This document shows positions 32,451 to 40,600 of a DNA stretch of 50,906 bases, one piece after another (position 1 is the first letter of the stretch; each line of letters begins with the position of its first letter). The DNA lies in contig CALFTQ010000100.1 of assembly GCA_937916135.1 (NCBI GenBank), positions 1 to 50,906 on the forward strand, written 5' to 3'. The notes below the pieces were generated by a model. The model was not told the origin of the DNA, did not search any database, and saw nothing but the letters and a program-made list of their open reading frames with translations. The stretch comes from an uncultured Verrucomicrobiales bacterium (GTDB taxonomy: Bacteria; Verrucomicrobiota; Verrucomicrobiia; Verrucomicrobiales; Akkermansiaceae). A program made the translations under genes and the position numbers.

Positions 32451-32479
32451 TTGCAGGCAGGCGGTGGATTTGCTAGCAT
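32451..32479 (+). promoter_or_regulatory. Promoter of the secreted protein-rnhB-yraN operon
   Basis: TTGCAG (32451-32456), 17-bp spacer, TAGCAT (32474-32479); ATG at 32488, 8 nt after the -10 box. Confidence 0.5.
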
Positions 32480-32487
32480 GTGTGGCG

Positions 32488-34041
32488 ATGATTTACCGCA
32501 AGGCAGTGGCGGTGCTTATGCCGCTTTCCCTGCTGGCTGTGGCGCAGGAGCCGCAGCCGGGGGCGGAGCCTGCGCCGGAGGCGCCGGCTGCTGCCGAGGA
32601 AATCGACTGGAAGGCCGAGGAGGAAGCCGTGCTGCGGGAGGCGGCTGCGCGCGGCATCACCCCGGACCGCAAGGCTGCGGCAGTGGCCATGGCGAATGCG
32701 CAGCACAACGGCTACCTGCCGGATGTGGATGAGCACGTGATTTCGCACAGCAAGCTTTTCTCCGTGAGCGGCGGCGATTCGCTGCGCATGGGCGCCATCG
32801 CCTCGCGGGCAGATGACCTGTACTCCCAGGTCTGCAAGCTGCTGCAGCTGGAGAAGAAGCACAAGCACCTCATTTCCATACGCCTGCTGGGCAAGAGCAC
32901 GGACCGCCCCTCGCTGAATCCCATCCGCACGCGTATCAACATCATCGATGGGCAGCCGAACTTCCAGGTGCGCATTTACCCGGGCGGCGGTATCGACCTG
33001 GACCGCATGGACAAGGCCATCATCACGATGATTCTGTACGAATACGTGCTGCGGGACCTGGATCCGGGTGCGTACCCGGATGACATCGGGCTGCCGGGCT
33101 GGCTGGTGGCGGGCTTGCAGCAGGCGGTGCTGTGGAAGAATGGCCGGGCGGAGCGCCGGGTGTACCAGCAGCTGTTCCAGCGGGCCGAGATGCTCTCGCC
33201 GGAGGAGATGGTCTCCGTGGCGGAGCCGGAAAAGCTGGATGCCGCCAGCCGCCAGGTGTATGAAGTTTCGTGCGGCGTGCTGCTGATGAGCCTGATTGAC
33301 CGAGAGGGCGGAATCGACCAGCTGAAGAACCTGCTGGAAAACGCCGCCACGGCGGATGGCACCCCGGTGGAGACGATAACGGAGCATTTCCACGAGCTGG
33401 GGGTGGATAGTTCGCTGCTGAACAAGTGGTGGGCCATCGAGCTGGCCCACCTGGCCCTGCCCCGCGCGGCAGAGGCCATGGCCCCGCTGGAAACGGAGAA
33501 GATGCTGCAGGAGGCCCTCACCATCATGTATTTCGACCCGGAGACGGAGGTGCCGCGCCCTGTCTCGCTCGATGATGCCTACGCGCTGGTGGAGCTGCCG
33601 AACTGGCGGCGGCTGATTCAGCCGGCCATCGCGCGGCTTGTCTCGCTGAGCCACACCTGCTTCCCGGGTTACCGCTCCATCGTGACGGAGTATTGCCGGG
33701 TCATCGGCCAGCTGGCAGACGGCGCCCACCCGGACGAGGTGCAGAGCAGCCTGGGGCCGCTGCAGGAACTGCGCCGCGCGTATTACTCTGCCGCCATCCG
33801 CGGGCGCGATTACCTGGACTGGTTCGAAATCACCTTCACCGGGCAGGAACGCGGGCGCAGTTTCGATTCGTATCTGGAGACGATGCAGCTGCTGCGCCGC
33901 GAGCACCCGGGCCCGGATACAGCCATGAGCCGCTATCTGGACGACATCGAGGCCCTGTACGGACAGAAGGAGGGCGCCCCCCTGCCCGATTCGCTCCGCA
34001 AGGCTGCCCGCCAGAACCGCAACGCTAAAAAGAAGAAATGA
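32488..34041 (+). CDS. Secreted hypothetical protein
   Basis: A 517-residue protein with a Sec-type signal (positively charged MIYRK, then AVAVLMPLSLLAVA, cleavage near residue 19) and an Ala/Pro/Glu-rich linker. The rest is mainly helical, with no family that I know; a stretch near 165-230 (LPGWLVAGLQQAVLWKNG) looks like an inactive peptidase-type helix region as in large DUF families of this phylum, but this is only an impression. The C-terminus is a basic KKKK tail. The frame stays open far upstream over nnr, but the signal peptide and promoter fix the start at 32488. It overlaps rnhB by 4 bp (ATGA). Confidence 0.75.
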   Translation: MIYRKAVAVLMPLSLLAVAQEPQPGAEPAPEAPAAAEEIDWKAEEEAVLREAAARGITPDRKAAAVAMANAQHNGYLPDVDEHVISHSKLFSVSGGDSLRMGAIASRADDLYSQVCKLLQLEKKHKHLISIRLLGKSTDRPSLNPIRTRINIIDGQPNFQVRIYPGGGIDLDRMDKAIITMILYEYVLRDLDPGAYPDDIGLPGWLVAGLQQAVLWKNGRAERRVYQQLFQRAEMLSPEEMVSVAEPEKLDAASRQVYEVSCGVLLMSLIDREGGIDQLKNLLENAATADGTPVETITEHFHELGVDSSLLNKWWAIELAHLALPRAAEAMAPLETEKMLQEALTIMYFDPETEVPRPVSLDDAYALVELPNWRRLIQPAIARLVSLSHTCFPGYRSIVTEYCRVIGQLADGAHPDEVQSSLGPLQELRRAYYSAAIRGRDYLDWFEITFTGQERGRSFDSYLETMQLLRREHPGPDTAMSRYLDDIEALYGQKEGAPLPDSLRKAARQNRNAKKKK

Positions 34042-34682
34042 GCCGCACCCCCACACCCACCACCCCGCCGGATATGGCGGCTGAGCAGGAAGCACACGCC
34101 GAGGGCTTTGCCCGCGTGTGCGGCATCGATGAGGCCGGTCGCGGCCCGCTGGCCGGGCCGGTGGTGGCTGCGGCGGTGATTCTGCCGGCTGGCTACAAGC
34201 TGCCGGGGCTGAATGATTCCAAGAAGCTCACGGCTAAGAAGCGCGAGGCACTATACGAAGCACTGATGGCCGATGACGCCGTGCAGAAAAGCATTGCCCA
34301 GGCCACGGTGGAGGAAATTGACGAGCTGAACATCCTGCGGGCCACGCACCTGGCCATGCGCCGCGCGGCAGAGGGGTTGCCCGGCGGGGTGGATTTCTGC
34401 CTGATAGACGGGCTGCCGGTGCCGGGCTTCCCGCTGCCGAGCCGCAGCATCGTGAAGGGGGATGCGCGCTGCCTGAGCATCGCCGCCGCCAGCATTCTGG
34501 CCAAGGTGTGGCGCGACCACTACATGCAGAAGCTGCACCGCCAGTTCCCGGCGTACGGCTTCGACCGCCACGCCGGCTACGGCACCAGGGCCCACATGCA
34601 AGCCATTCGAGAACATGGAGCTACGATACACCATCGCCGCACGTTTGCACCTGTTACACAACTGGAACTGCCCCTGGGCTGA
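34038..34682 (+). CDS. rnhB: Ribonuclease HII
   Basis: Endonuclease that cuts the RNA strand of RNA-DNA hybrids and single ribonucleotides in DNA. The 214 residues include CGIDEAGRGPLAGPV (28-42) with the catalytic Asp-Glu pair, LNDSKKLTAKKRE, a further catalytic Asp in FCLIDGLPVP, and the KGDARCLSIAAASILAKVWRD segment with the last Asp. Standard length with a short N-terminal extension. It overlaps the upstream gene by ATGA and the downstream yraN gene by 68 bp. Confidence 0.95.
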   Translation: MSRTPTPTTPPDMAAEQEAHAEGFARVCGIDEAGRGPLAGPVVAAAVILPAGYKLPGLNDSKKLTAKKREALYEALMADDAVQKSIAQATVEEIDELNILRATHLAMRRAAEGLPGGVDFCLIDGLPVPGFPLPSRSIVKGDARCLSIAAASILAKVWRDHYMQKLHRQFPAYGFDRHAGYGTRAHMQAIREHGATIHHRRTFAPVTQLELPLG

Positions 34683-35397
34683 AGGGGCGCGCCCCAAGGG
34701 AAGCTATATCGGGGAATACGGTGAACTGGTGGCTGCATCCTGGCTGCGGGCGCAGGGCTACAAGGTGCTGCGCCGACGTTTCCGCATGGGCGCCAGCGGC
34801 GAGGTGGATATCATCTGCCGCAAGGGGGAGCTGCTGGTGTTTGTGGAAGTGAAAAGTGCGCTGCACACCGGCGCGGGACGCCCCGCCCGCCGCGTGAATG
34901 AACACAAGCGCGAGCTACTGCGCCGCGCCGCCGGGCTCTGGCTGCGGCGCCTGGGGAAGGATGTGCCCAGCCGCATGGATATCATCGAGGTGCTGCTCCC
35001 GCCAGGCGGGAAACCGGAGGTGAACCACATCGCCGGGGCGTTTGCGCTGAAAAAACAGAGGCAGGCCCCCCATTCCGCAGTGCTGAGCTATAACGGGACT
35101 AAAGTCCCGTGCTCCGATTCGGGGCAGAAAACTCGTTTTGCCGCGAGATTAAGAATGAAGCGGCGGTGGGAGGTGAGCGAGGAGAGCGGCTGGGATGCCG
35201 GGGAGGGCGGGTTCGGCAGGTTTGGCAGCCTCGGCTTCGAGCATGGCCAGGCGGGTGTCCTCAATCATGGCCTTGAACTTATCTGCCTGGCTGAACTCAC
35301 CGCTGGTATCACGGAAGATGCCGGCCAGCCAGGTGCGCTTTTCCTCAATGCTCAGGAACTTCTTCTTAGCCACGGGCAGCGGGGGTGCGGAAATTGA
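34615..35397 (+). CDS. yraN: YraN/UPF0102-family protein with abnormal C-terminal read-through
   Basis: Residues ~30-145 match the UPF0102 family, a predicted nuclease fold: GEYGELVAASWLRAQGYKVL, then GEVDIICRKGELLVFVEVKS with the Asp and Glu-x-Lys pattern, and a closing VNHIAGAFA. The family ends about there (~120 residues), but here the frame continues for another ~110 codons, through a CGGGACT palindrome (35094-35109) and antisense to two phage-type genes. The tail has no coding character. The likely cause is loss of the original stop when the repeat or the phage segment arrived. The start is the ATG inside rnhB; a TTG at 34645 is possible. rnhB-yraN is a common gene pair. Confidence 0.85.
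   Translation: MELRYTIAARLHLLHNWNCPWAEGARPKGSYIGEYGELVAASWLRAQGYKVLRRRFRMGASGEVDIICRKGELLVFVEVKSALHTGAGRPARRVNEHKRELLRRAAGLWLRRLGKDVPSRMDIIEVLLPPGGKPEVNHIAGAFALKKQRQAPHSAVLSYNGTKVPCSDSGQKTRFAARLRMKRRWEVSEESGWDAGEGGFGRFGSLGFEHGQAGVLNHGLELICLAELTAGITEDAGQPGALFLNAQELLLSHGQRGCGN
35094..35117. repeat. CGGGACTAAAGTCCCG palindrome copy
   Basis: CGGGACTAAAGTCCCG (35094-35109) followed by TGCTCCGA, as in the copies at 30873-30940. It lies inside the extended yraN frame. Confidence 0.7.
35149..35373 (-). CDS. Small terminase subunit-like phage protein, truncated form
   Basis: A 74-residue product from GTG at 35373, which overlaps the stop of the upstream HTH gene by 8 bp (GTGGCTAA). It opens with KKKFLSIEEKRTWLAGIFRD and has FKAMIEDTRLAMLEAEAA, the K-x-K-A...D-x-R-L pattern seen in small terminases of podovirus-type prophages, though the middle part is shorter than usual. 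No large terminase gene follows; the next minus-strand DNA is covered by yraN. The assignment is tentative. Confidence 0.45.
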   Translation of the reverse strand: MAKKKFLSIEEKRTWLAGIFRDTSGEFSQADKFKAMIEDTRLAMLEAEAAKPAEPALPGIPAALLAHLPPPLHS

Positions 35398-35659
35398 ACC
35401 AGCGGCGCAGGCGTTCCTTGCCGGCAGGAGCCGGCACATAGCGCTCTGCCAGGAGGCTTACGCAGCGGATTTCGCCCAGTTTCTCCAGGTGTCGCAGCTG
35501 GGTGGTGCACACGCTGTGGGAAAGCCCGGTTTCGTGAGCGATATCATTCTTATCCTCCAGCCCGGCGGCTACCGCCACGAGCACCAGACGCGCGGCAGGC
35601 GAGAGCTCATCCCGCTGCACGCGGCTGAGGAAACGACATGTGAAATCAATTGCTTTCAT
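35366..35659 (-). CDS. Small winged-helix DNA-binding protein of the phage segment
   Basis: A 97-residue protein with an HTH pattern: ELSPAARLVLVAVAAGLEDK, NDIAHETGLSHSVCTTQLRHLEKLGEIRCV (30-60), typical of winged-helix recognition, followed by a basic tail. It starts 15 bp after the tail-tubular gene and overlaps the TerS-like gene. It may regulate the phage genes or act with TerS in DNA packaging. Confidence 0.6.
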   Translation of the reverse strand: MKAIDFTCRFLSRVQRDELSPAARLVLVAVAAGLEDKNDIAHETGLSHSVCTTQLRHLEKLGEIRCVSLLAERYVPAPAGKERLRRWFNFRTPAARG

Positions 35660-35674
35660 AAGATGGTCAAGAGC

Positions 35675-36277
35675 TTAATCCTGGCTGCTCATGCTCCGGC
35701 GCCACAGGCGGTAGAGGGGGTGGGAGTCGTTCGACATGTGCTGCACGGCGTTGAAATGAGCCGCCTGGGGAAGGGCGATGCGCTGGTATTCCTCGCCCAG
35801 CGCCTGACGGGCGGTGGTACTGTTGATGAGGGGGATGCAGAGTTTCCAGGCCAGGCGCAGCACCAGTGCCTCCACAAAAAGCGGCTCGAAGAGGGAGGTA
35901 TCTTCCACATCCGCAATGTACAGCAGGCGAATGGCTCGGGACGGGCAGTAGACCGCGCGGCCGCGGAGAGTCCAGCTGCGGCTGTTCACCCCGAGCACGC
36001 GCAGGCAATCGGCAGGCAGGCTGTGGCGCAGCTGGTGGGTATCGTCGCCGGTGCTTTCCTCGGCGCTCTGCAGGGTGGTGGTCACGGTGGCAAAGCTCCA
36101 GCGGTTCGCGCAGAGCACCTCGCGACGCACAGGGTGGTAGTGCATGTAGCACATGCGGGAGGGCAGGCTGCCGTTTGAATCCAGAGCGGGGATGGGCGAT
36201 TCACCCAGCCGGCTGAGGGCCAGGTTGCAGATATCCAGCGGGGTAGGCGCGGTATTCGGGGGTGTAGTAGTTGACAT
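35675..36277 (-). CDS. Phage tail tubular protein A-like (gp11-type head-tail adaptor)
   Basis: A 200-residue protein with the family-like start TPLDICNLALSRLGESPI (12-29), followed by a YHPVRREVLCANRWSFATV segment (47-65), both characteristic of the T7 gp11-type adaptors that join the portal to the tail tube. In most podoviruses it lies after the major capsid gene on the same strand as the portal; here it is on the opposite strand, which suggests rearrangement. First gene of a three-gene minus-strand run. Confidence 0.7.
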   Translation of the reverse strand: MSTTTPPNTAPTPLDICNLALSRLGESPIPALDSNGSLPSRMCYMHYHPVRREVLCANRWSFATVTTTLQSAEESTGDDTHQLRHSLPADCLRVLGVNSRSWTLRGRAVYCPSRAIRLLYIADVEDTSLFEPLFVEALVLRLAWKLCIPLINSTTARQALGEEYQRIALPQAAHFNAVQHMSNDSHPLYRLWRRSMSSQD

Positions 36278-36427
36278 AGCGGTTCAGTGTGCGCTCCACA
36301 GGGTGCCACAAGGTGGCAGATTCATCAACATGATTCGGAGACGGGACACACCGTTTCGCGCGGAACGCAGTCGCCCCTTTCCGAATAAACTGGCACCGGC
36401 AGGGGGCAGTGGGGTAGAGTCTGCCGC
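36278..36427. other. Divergent intergenic region of the phage segment
   Basis: 150 bp between two divergent gene sets. On the plus strand TAGAGT (36415-36420) sits 7 nt before the ATG at 36428, resembling the -10 boxes of other genes here, but no good -35 is visible. Confidence 0.35.
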
Positions 36428-36778
36428 ATGAACGCAGATGCCAGAGACCGGGCATGGGAATATTACCGGGCCGCCGGGCGGGATATGGAAACCGACCTTG
36501 CAGCCCTGGCCGCACACCCGCAGGGGATTGTGCTGCTCATGCCCCGGCTGGTGGTGCTCATGAAACCGGTATGCAGCAACGCACCGGAGCAGTGGACGGA
36601 GCTTGCCCTCATTTCGCCCGAGGCGGATGCCTGGTACATCCACCTGCTGGTGGGGGATTTGCGGCTGGCCCGCCGCATGGCTGCCACCCTGCCCCCGCTG
36701 CGCTGGCTCTGTTTCCAGCGCGGGCTGCGCGCCCCGGCTCCGCACCGCCACCCCTGGCAGGCGTTCCTTCTGCATTAA
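36428..36778 (+). CDS. Phage-type GNAT-like protein
   Basis: A 116-residue protein with the layout of small proteins coded before the portal gene in podovirus-like prophages: a helical start, a strand with PQGIVLLMPRLVVLMKPV (31-48), then WYIHLLVGDLRLARRM and LPPLRWLCFQRGLRAP. This resembles degenerate acyl-CoA N-acyltransferase folds. Function in the virion is unknown. First gene of the plus-strand head cluster. Confidence 0.5.
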   Translation: MNADARDRAWEYYRAAGRDMETDLAALAAHPQGIVLLMPRLVVLMKPVCSNAPEQWTELALISPEADAWYIHLLVGDLRLARRMAATLPPLRWLCFQRGLRAPAPHRHPWQAFLLH

Positions 36779-36800
36779 CAAACTCAATAAACAGACGATT

Positions 36801-37001
36801 ATGGGATTCAGCAGCTCCACCAACTACCGCGCCGCCACCAACACGATTCCTGTGGTGACGCAGACCACCGCCGGGGAATCACAGCAGGCCACTGACCAGG
36901 CCAACGCCCAGAAAAAAGGGCTACTCTCCACCATCCTGCGCGCTCACCGCCGCAAGGAAACCACCGCCACGGCAGATTCCGCCAACTCCACCCTGGGCTG
37001 A
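36801..37001 (+). CDS. Small phage protein upstream of the portal gene
   Basis: 66 residues beginning MGFSSSTNYRAATN, rich in Thr, Gln and Ala, then GLLSTILRAHRRKE, a feature of the short proteins that precede podoviral portal genes. It ends in a TGATG overlap with the portal gene. No known function. Confidence 0.55.
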   Translation: MGFSSSTNYRAATNTIPVVTQTTAGESQQATDQANAQKKGLLSTILRAHRRKETTATADSANSTLG

Positions 37002-38581
37002 TGCAGACGATACTCCACAACTACCAGAGTCTGAAAGCCGCCCGCGCCCCCTGGGAGAGCTGGTGGGAAACCCTGCGGCACTATGTGCTGCCGGACCGCC
37101 AGCACACCCAGAGCGGCTACGACTCCGCCGAACCACCAGCCGCCCACCAGCTGAGCGACACCACGGCAGTGGAAGCCTGCCAGAAACTGGCCAGCGCCCA
37201 CATGAGTTACCTGACTCCCAGCAACGAGCTGTGGTTCAAATGGAGCTGCCCGCTGCCGGATGCCGGGGATGAGGCAGAATCCTGGTACAACCGCTGCTCC
37301 GAAATCGCCAACCGCGAGCTGGCTCAGAGCAATTTCTACACCGAGCTGCACGAGTGCTTTCTGGACCGCGTGGGGCTGGGCACCGGCAGTCTGTACTGCG
37401 GCAGCACGCGCAGCGGCGGCTTGCTTTTCCGCCACATTCCCTGCGGGGATTTCGTGTGCGCGGAGAATGATGAAGGCGCGATTGATACCTACATGCGCGA
37501 GTTCACCTTCACCCCGCACCAGGCGGCGGCCAAGTTCGGCGCCAAGGCCCTGGGCCCACGCGGCCGCGCCATGCTGGAAAACACGCGCAACCCGCACGAG
37601 GGGGAGCTGCGCTTCCTGCATGTGGTGCGCCCACGCGCCCGGCGCAACCGCCAGCGCGACAACGCCCGCAACATGCCCTTCGAGAGCATTTACTACTGCC
37701 TGGATGACCAGTGCACCGTGCAGGAAAGCGGCTACCGCGAAATGCCCTACATGGTGACGCGTTTCCTGCGCTGGGGCGAGGGGGTGTACGGGCTTTCCCC
37801 TGCCCGCCTCGTCTACCCGGATATCCGGCAGGCTCAATTCCTGAATCGCATTCTGGATCTTCTGGGCGAGGTGGCCGCGTTTCCGCGCATTCTGGAGCTG
37901 GCCAATCAATCCGGAGAGGTGGATTTACGCGCCGGCGGGCGCACCCTCATCAACCCGGAGAGCGCCAGCCTGGGGTTCCCGCGCGAGTGGGCCACCCAGG
38001 GGCGGTACGATGTGGGCATGGACCGCCTGCGGCAGAAGCAGGAATCCATACGCCGCGCTTTCTTCGTGCCCATGCTGGAGCTCTGGAGCGAGCACAAGCA
38101 GCAGATGACCGCCAGCGAGGTCTACGCCCGCGAGAATGAGCGCGTGATGCTCTTTTCGCCCTCGTTCACGCTCTTTGCCAGCGATTTCCGCCCGCTCATG
38201 GAGCGCGTGTTTGCCCTGCTCTTCCGCCTGGGGCGTTTCCCGCAGCCGCCCACATCCGTGCTGCAGGCAGACCGGGACGGCGAGCCGGAAATCGAGCTGC
38301 CGCAGGTTGTGTACCAGGGCCGCATCGCCATGGTCATGCGCCGCCTGCAGTCGGAGGGCATAGCCCGCACCCTTCAGCGGCTGCAGGCCATGGCCGGGCT
38401 GGATAACGCGCTGCTGGACCATGTGGACCTGGACCGCACCTTCCGCACCGCTGCCCGCATGGACGGCGTGCCGGAGGGCATCCTGCGTCCGGAAGTGGCC
38501 GTGAAGCGCCTGCGCCGCAAGCGCGAGGCCGCCGCCCAGCAGCTGCAACAGCAACAACAAGAAGCCCCCGCGCTGCCATGA
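37001..38581 (+). CDS. Phage portal (head-tail connector) protein
   Basis: A 526-residue protein of the T7-like/BPP-1-like head-to-tail connector family. Diagnostic segments are APWESWWETLRHYVLPDRQ (15-33), ACQKLASAHMSYLTPSNELWFKW (about 59-81), VGLGTGSLYCG, and a middle part with LNRILDLLGEVAAFP. The C-terminal end is Gln-rich. Such proteins form the dodecameric ring through which DNA enters the capsid. The frame is intact and coupled to genes on either side (TGATG and ATGA overlaps). Its presence without the large terminase argues for a remnant or a satellite. Confidence 0.85.
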   Translation: MQTILHNYQSLKAARAPWESWWETLRHYVLPDRQHTQSGYDSAEPPAAHQLSDTTAVEACQKLASAHMSYLTPSNELWFKWSCPLPDAGDEAESWYNRCSEIANRELAQSNFYTELHECFLDRVGLGTGSLYCGSTRSGGLLFRHIPCGDFVCAENDEGAIDTYMREFTFTPHQAAAKFGAKALGPRGRAMLENTRNPHEGELRFLHVVRPRARRNRQRDNARNMPFESIYYCLDDQCTVQESGYREMPYMVTRFLRWGEGVYGLSPARLVYPDIRQAQFLNRILDLLGEVAAFPRILELANQSGEVDLRAGGRTLINPESASLGFPREWATQGRYDVGMDRLRQKQESIRRAFFVPMLELWSEHKQQMTASEVYARENERVMLFSPSFTLFASDFRPLMERVFALLFRLGRFPQPPTSVLQADRDGEPEIELPQVVYQGRIAMVMRRLQSEGIARTLQRLQAMAGLDNALLDHVDLDRTFRTAARMDGVPEGILRPEVAVKRLRRKREAAAQQLQQQQQEAPALP

Positions 38582-38853
38582 TATACCGCCGCAACCCGCA
38601 ACTGGAACAGGCCCGCGAGGAACGCCGGCGCTTGCTTACCCTCTTCTCCACCCCGGTGGGGGAGCAGGTGCTGCGCGACCTGGAGCACCGCTTTGAGACC
38701 CACCTGCCCGTGTTCCAGGGCAAGGCCGGGAGCTACGACCCGCTGGATGCCATGCGCCGCGATGCGCACCGCGAAATCTTCCTGGTAATCCGCCACCAGC
38801 TGGAGCTGGCCCGGCAGGAAGCAACACAAACACAACAAGAACAAGATGGATAA
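38578..38853 (+). CDS. Bbp19-like phage protein
   Basis: A 91-residue protein with RRRLLTLFSTPVGEQVLRDL (16-35), DPLDAMRRDAHREIFLVIRH (54-73), the pattern of the small Bbp19-type proteins found beside portal genes in BPP-1-like phages. Overlaps portal by ATGA and the next gene by 8 bp. Confidence 0.6.
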   Translation: MIYRRNPQLEQAREERRRLLTLFSTPVGEQVLRDLEHRFETHLPVFQGKAGSYDPLDAMRRDAHREIFLVIRHQLELARQEATQTQQEQDG

Positions 38854-39670
38854 TACCGAAGAAGAAACAGTACCCACCCCCCTGCCCGCAGAGGAATTGC
38901 CCGCACCGCTCATGCGCGAGGACGGCGCTTTCACCCCGGGCTGGTTCACCCGCTTCGAAGAGCTCAAGCCCTATGCCGCCACGCTCTCCAAATTCCACCG
39001 CCCCGAGGCCCTGGCCAAGAGCTACGCCAACCTGGAAAAACTGCGCGGCTACCCGGACACGGCAGATGCCGCCCGCATGGCCGCTTTCCGCGCTGCGGTC
39101 GGGCTGCCTGCCACGGCGGAGGAGTTCACCCTGGAGCGCCCGCAGGATACCCCGGATGAACTCTGGAACGAGGAGCTGGTAAGCCAGCTGAGCAGCGTGG
39201 CCTATGAATACGGCGTGCCGCCCAGGGCGCTGGCCGCACTGGCCGAGCGCTACACCGCCGAAGGCCGCCGCTTCATGGAACGCTGCCGGCAGGAAAATGC
39301 CCAGGCCATCCAGCAGGCAGATGCCGCCCTGCAGCAGGACTGGGGCAGCGCCTATGAGGATAACCTGAGGACGATTGAATCCTTCCTGCACACCATGGGC
39401 GAACGCGCCGGAGTGGATGTGCAATCCCTCGTGGAGAATCCGGCCCTGCGCGCCAATCCGGACTTCGCCAAGCTGCTGCTGGAAGCCGCCGGGCTCATGG
39501 ATGAAGCACCGCTGCACACCGGCTCCCAGCCGGATGGCAAAAAGGAGGCCCACCGCATCGCCCACGACCCCACGCACCCGCTGCACGAGGCCTACATGCG
39601 CACCAGCCACCCGCAGCACCGCTACGCCAACGAGCAGTACGACCGCCTGGCTTTCGGCCGCAGACTCTGA
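38846..39670 (+). CDS. Capsid scaffold/assembly-type phage protein
   Basis: A 274-residue acidic protein, position directly after the portal/Bbp19-like genes where podoviruses code the scaffold or assembly protein. Visible features: FEELKPYAATLSKFHRPEALAKSY, the repeated helical stretch with YANLEKLRGYPDTAD and a GLPATAEEFTLERP segment, and a C-terminal AHDPTHPLHEAYMRTSHPQH. The major capsid gene that should follow is absent; a hairpin and a host-type lipoprotein gene follow instead. Confidence 0.65.
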   Translation: MDNTEEETVPTPLPAEELPAPLMREDGAFTPGWFTRFEELKPYAATLSKFHRPEALAKSYANLEKLRGYPDTADAARMAAFRAAVGLPATAEEFTLERPQDTPDELWNEELVSQLSSVAYEYGVPPRALAALAERYTAEGRRFMERCRQENAQAIQQADAALQQDWGSAYEDNLRTIESFLHTMGERAGVDVQSLVENPALRANPDFAKLLLEAAGLMDEAPLHTGSQPDGKKEAHRIAHDPTHPLHEAYMRTSHPQHRYANEQYDRLAFGRRL

Positions 39671-39693
39671 ACGGCCAGCCCCCCTGAATGGGC

Positions 39694-39731
39694 GAATCCC
39701 CCGGCTCCTCACGCTTGGAACCGGGGGATTC
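39694..39731 (+). terminator. Hairpin terminator after the phage head cluster
   Basis: GAATCCCCCGG (39694-39704) pairs with CCGGGGGATTC (39721-39731), loop of 16 bases. The following TGGTTGTTA is only modestly T-rich. Confidence 0.6.
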
Positions 39732-39765
39732 TGGTTGTTACTGCATTACTGACGCAAAAGGGAAC

Positions 39766-40575
39766 TCAGCGGCGGTGGCCGCCGCGGCCACCGTGTCCGC
39801 CATGACCGCCATGGCCGCGGCCATGTGAACGCCCCGACACCTGCGGGCGGCTTGACACCTGCGGACGGGAGGGTCGGGACTGAGGCCGGCTGCTGAATTG
39901 CGGGCGGCTCGCGTGCATCTGCGGTCGGTTACCCGCATGCGGGCGGTGGCTCACCTGCGGGCGGGTGGGCTGAGCGTTCGGACGGTTACCCACCTGCGGG
40001 CGGGTGGGCCGGGCATTCGGCCGGGTAGCCACCTGAGGCCGGCTCTGGTGCACACCCGGGCGGCTGTGATGCGAGGGAGCATGACTGATAGCCGGGCGGG
40101 AAGCTGCGTGGCCATGCGGGCGGGCCACCGGGCGATGATGATTCACCCCATGCGGGCGGGCAGCGGCATGATGTCCACTGCCATGATGCGGGGGGCGCAC
40201 CCCGGGATGGTGCCCGGCCGGGTGCCGGGGCGGCGCACACACGCGGTGCACATGAGCCGGATAATGCCAGTGCCCATGATACCAGGGCGCAGGACCCCAG
40301 TCCGGCACCAGGCAGGCCGCCGTGATGGCCGCTATCGAGAAAATCGCCACGCCCGCAGGCGTATAGCCATACACAGGCCGCCCGTATGAGTAGCCGTATA
40401 TGGGGAAACCGTTCACATCATAGCTGGCGTTGGTCCATGATACAGAAGTATTCCAACCGTGGTCACCCACCCCCACAGATGCACTTGTGTACATGGGGTA
40501 ATCATAAACCGCACAGGAGTTCAGCAACAAGGCAGATACCGCTATCATGCCTATGTATTTCAGTTTCGTTTTCAT
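39766..40575 (-). CDS. His/Pro-rich repeat lipoprotein
   Basis: 269 residues from the ATG at 40575. The signal AVSALLLNSC gives a clear lipobox with Cys. Next comes a Tyr/Gly-rich segment (NGFPIYGYSYGRPVYGYTP), one hydrophobic segment and a His-rich part (PWYHGHWHYPAHVHR, H-x-x-G-H patterns), then about a dozen near-repeats of the form SRPQVxxRP/TRPQVxNRP and a Gly/His/Arg-rich end (GHGGHGGRGGHRR). The low complexity suggests an extended, positively charged, surface-exposed and perhaps metal-binding tail. The upstream in-frame sequence to 40713 is not signal-like. Function unknown. Confidence 0.75.
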   Translation of the reverse strand: MKTKLKYIGMIAVSALLLNSCAVYDYPMYTSASVGVGDHGWNTSVSWTNASYDVNGFPIYGYSYGRPVYGYTPAGVAIFSIAAITAACLVPDWGPAPWYHGHWHYPAHVHRVCAPPRHPAGHHPGVRPPHHGSGHHAAARPHGVNHHRPVARPHGHAASRPAISHAPSHHSRPGVHQSRPQVATRPNARPTRPQVGNRPNAQPTRPQVSHRPHAGNRPQMHASRPQFSSRPQSRPSRPQVSSRPQVSGRSHGRGHGGHGGHGGRGGHRR

Positions 40576-40600
40576 GGTGACACTTGGGGGCTTCATCAGT

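Noticed and set aside
31234..32487. Upstream extension of the frame that holds the secreted protein at 32488
   Set aside because: It lies antisense to nnr, and the signal peptide and promoter place the start at 32488.
35000..39760. Attachment sites for the phage segment
   Set aside because: I found no tRNA gene, integrase or convincing direct repeat at the borders; the ends are defined only by gene content.
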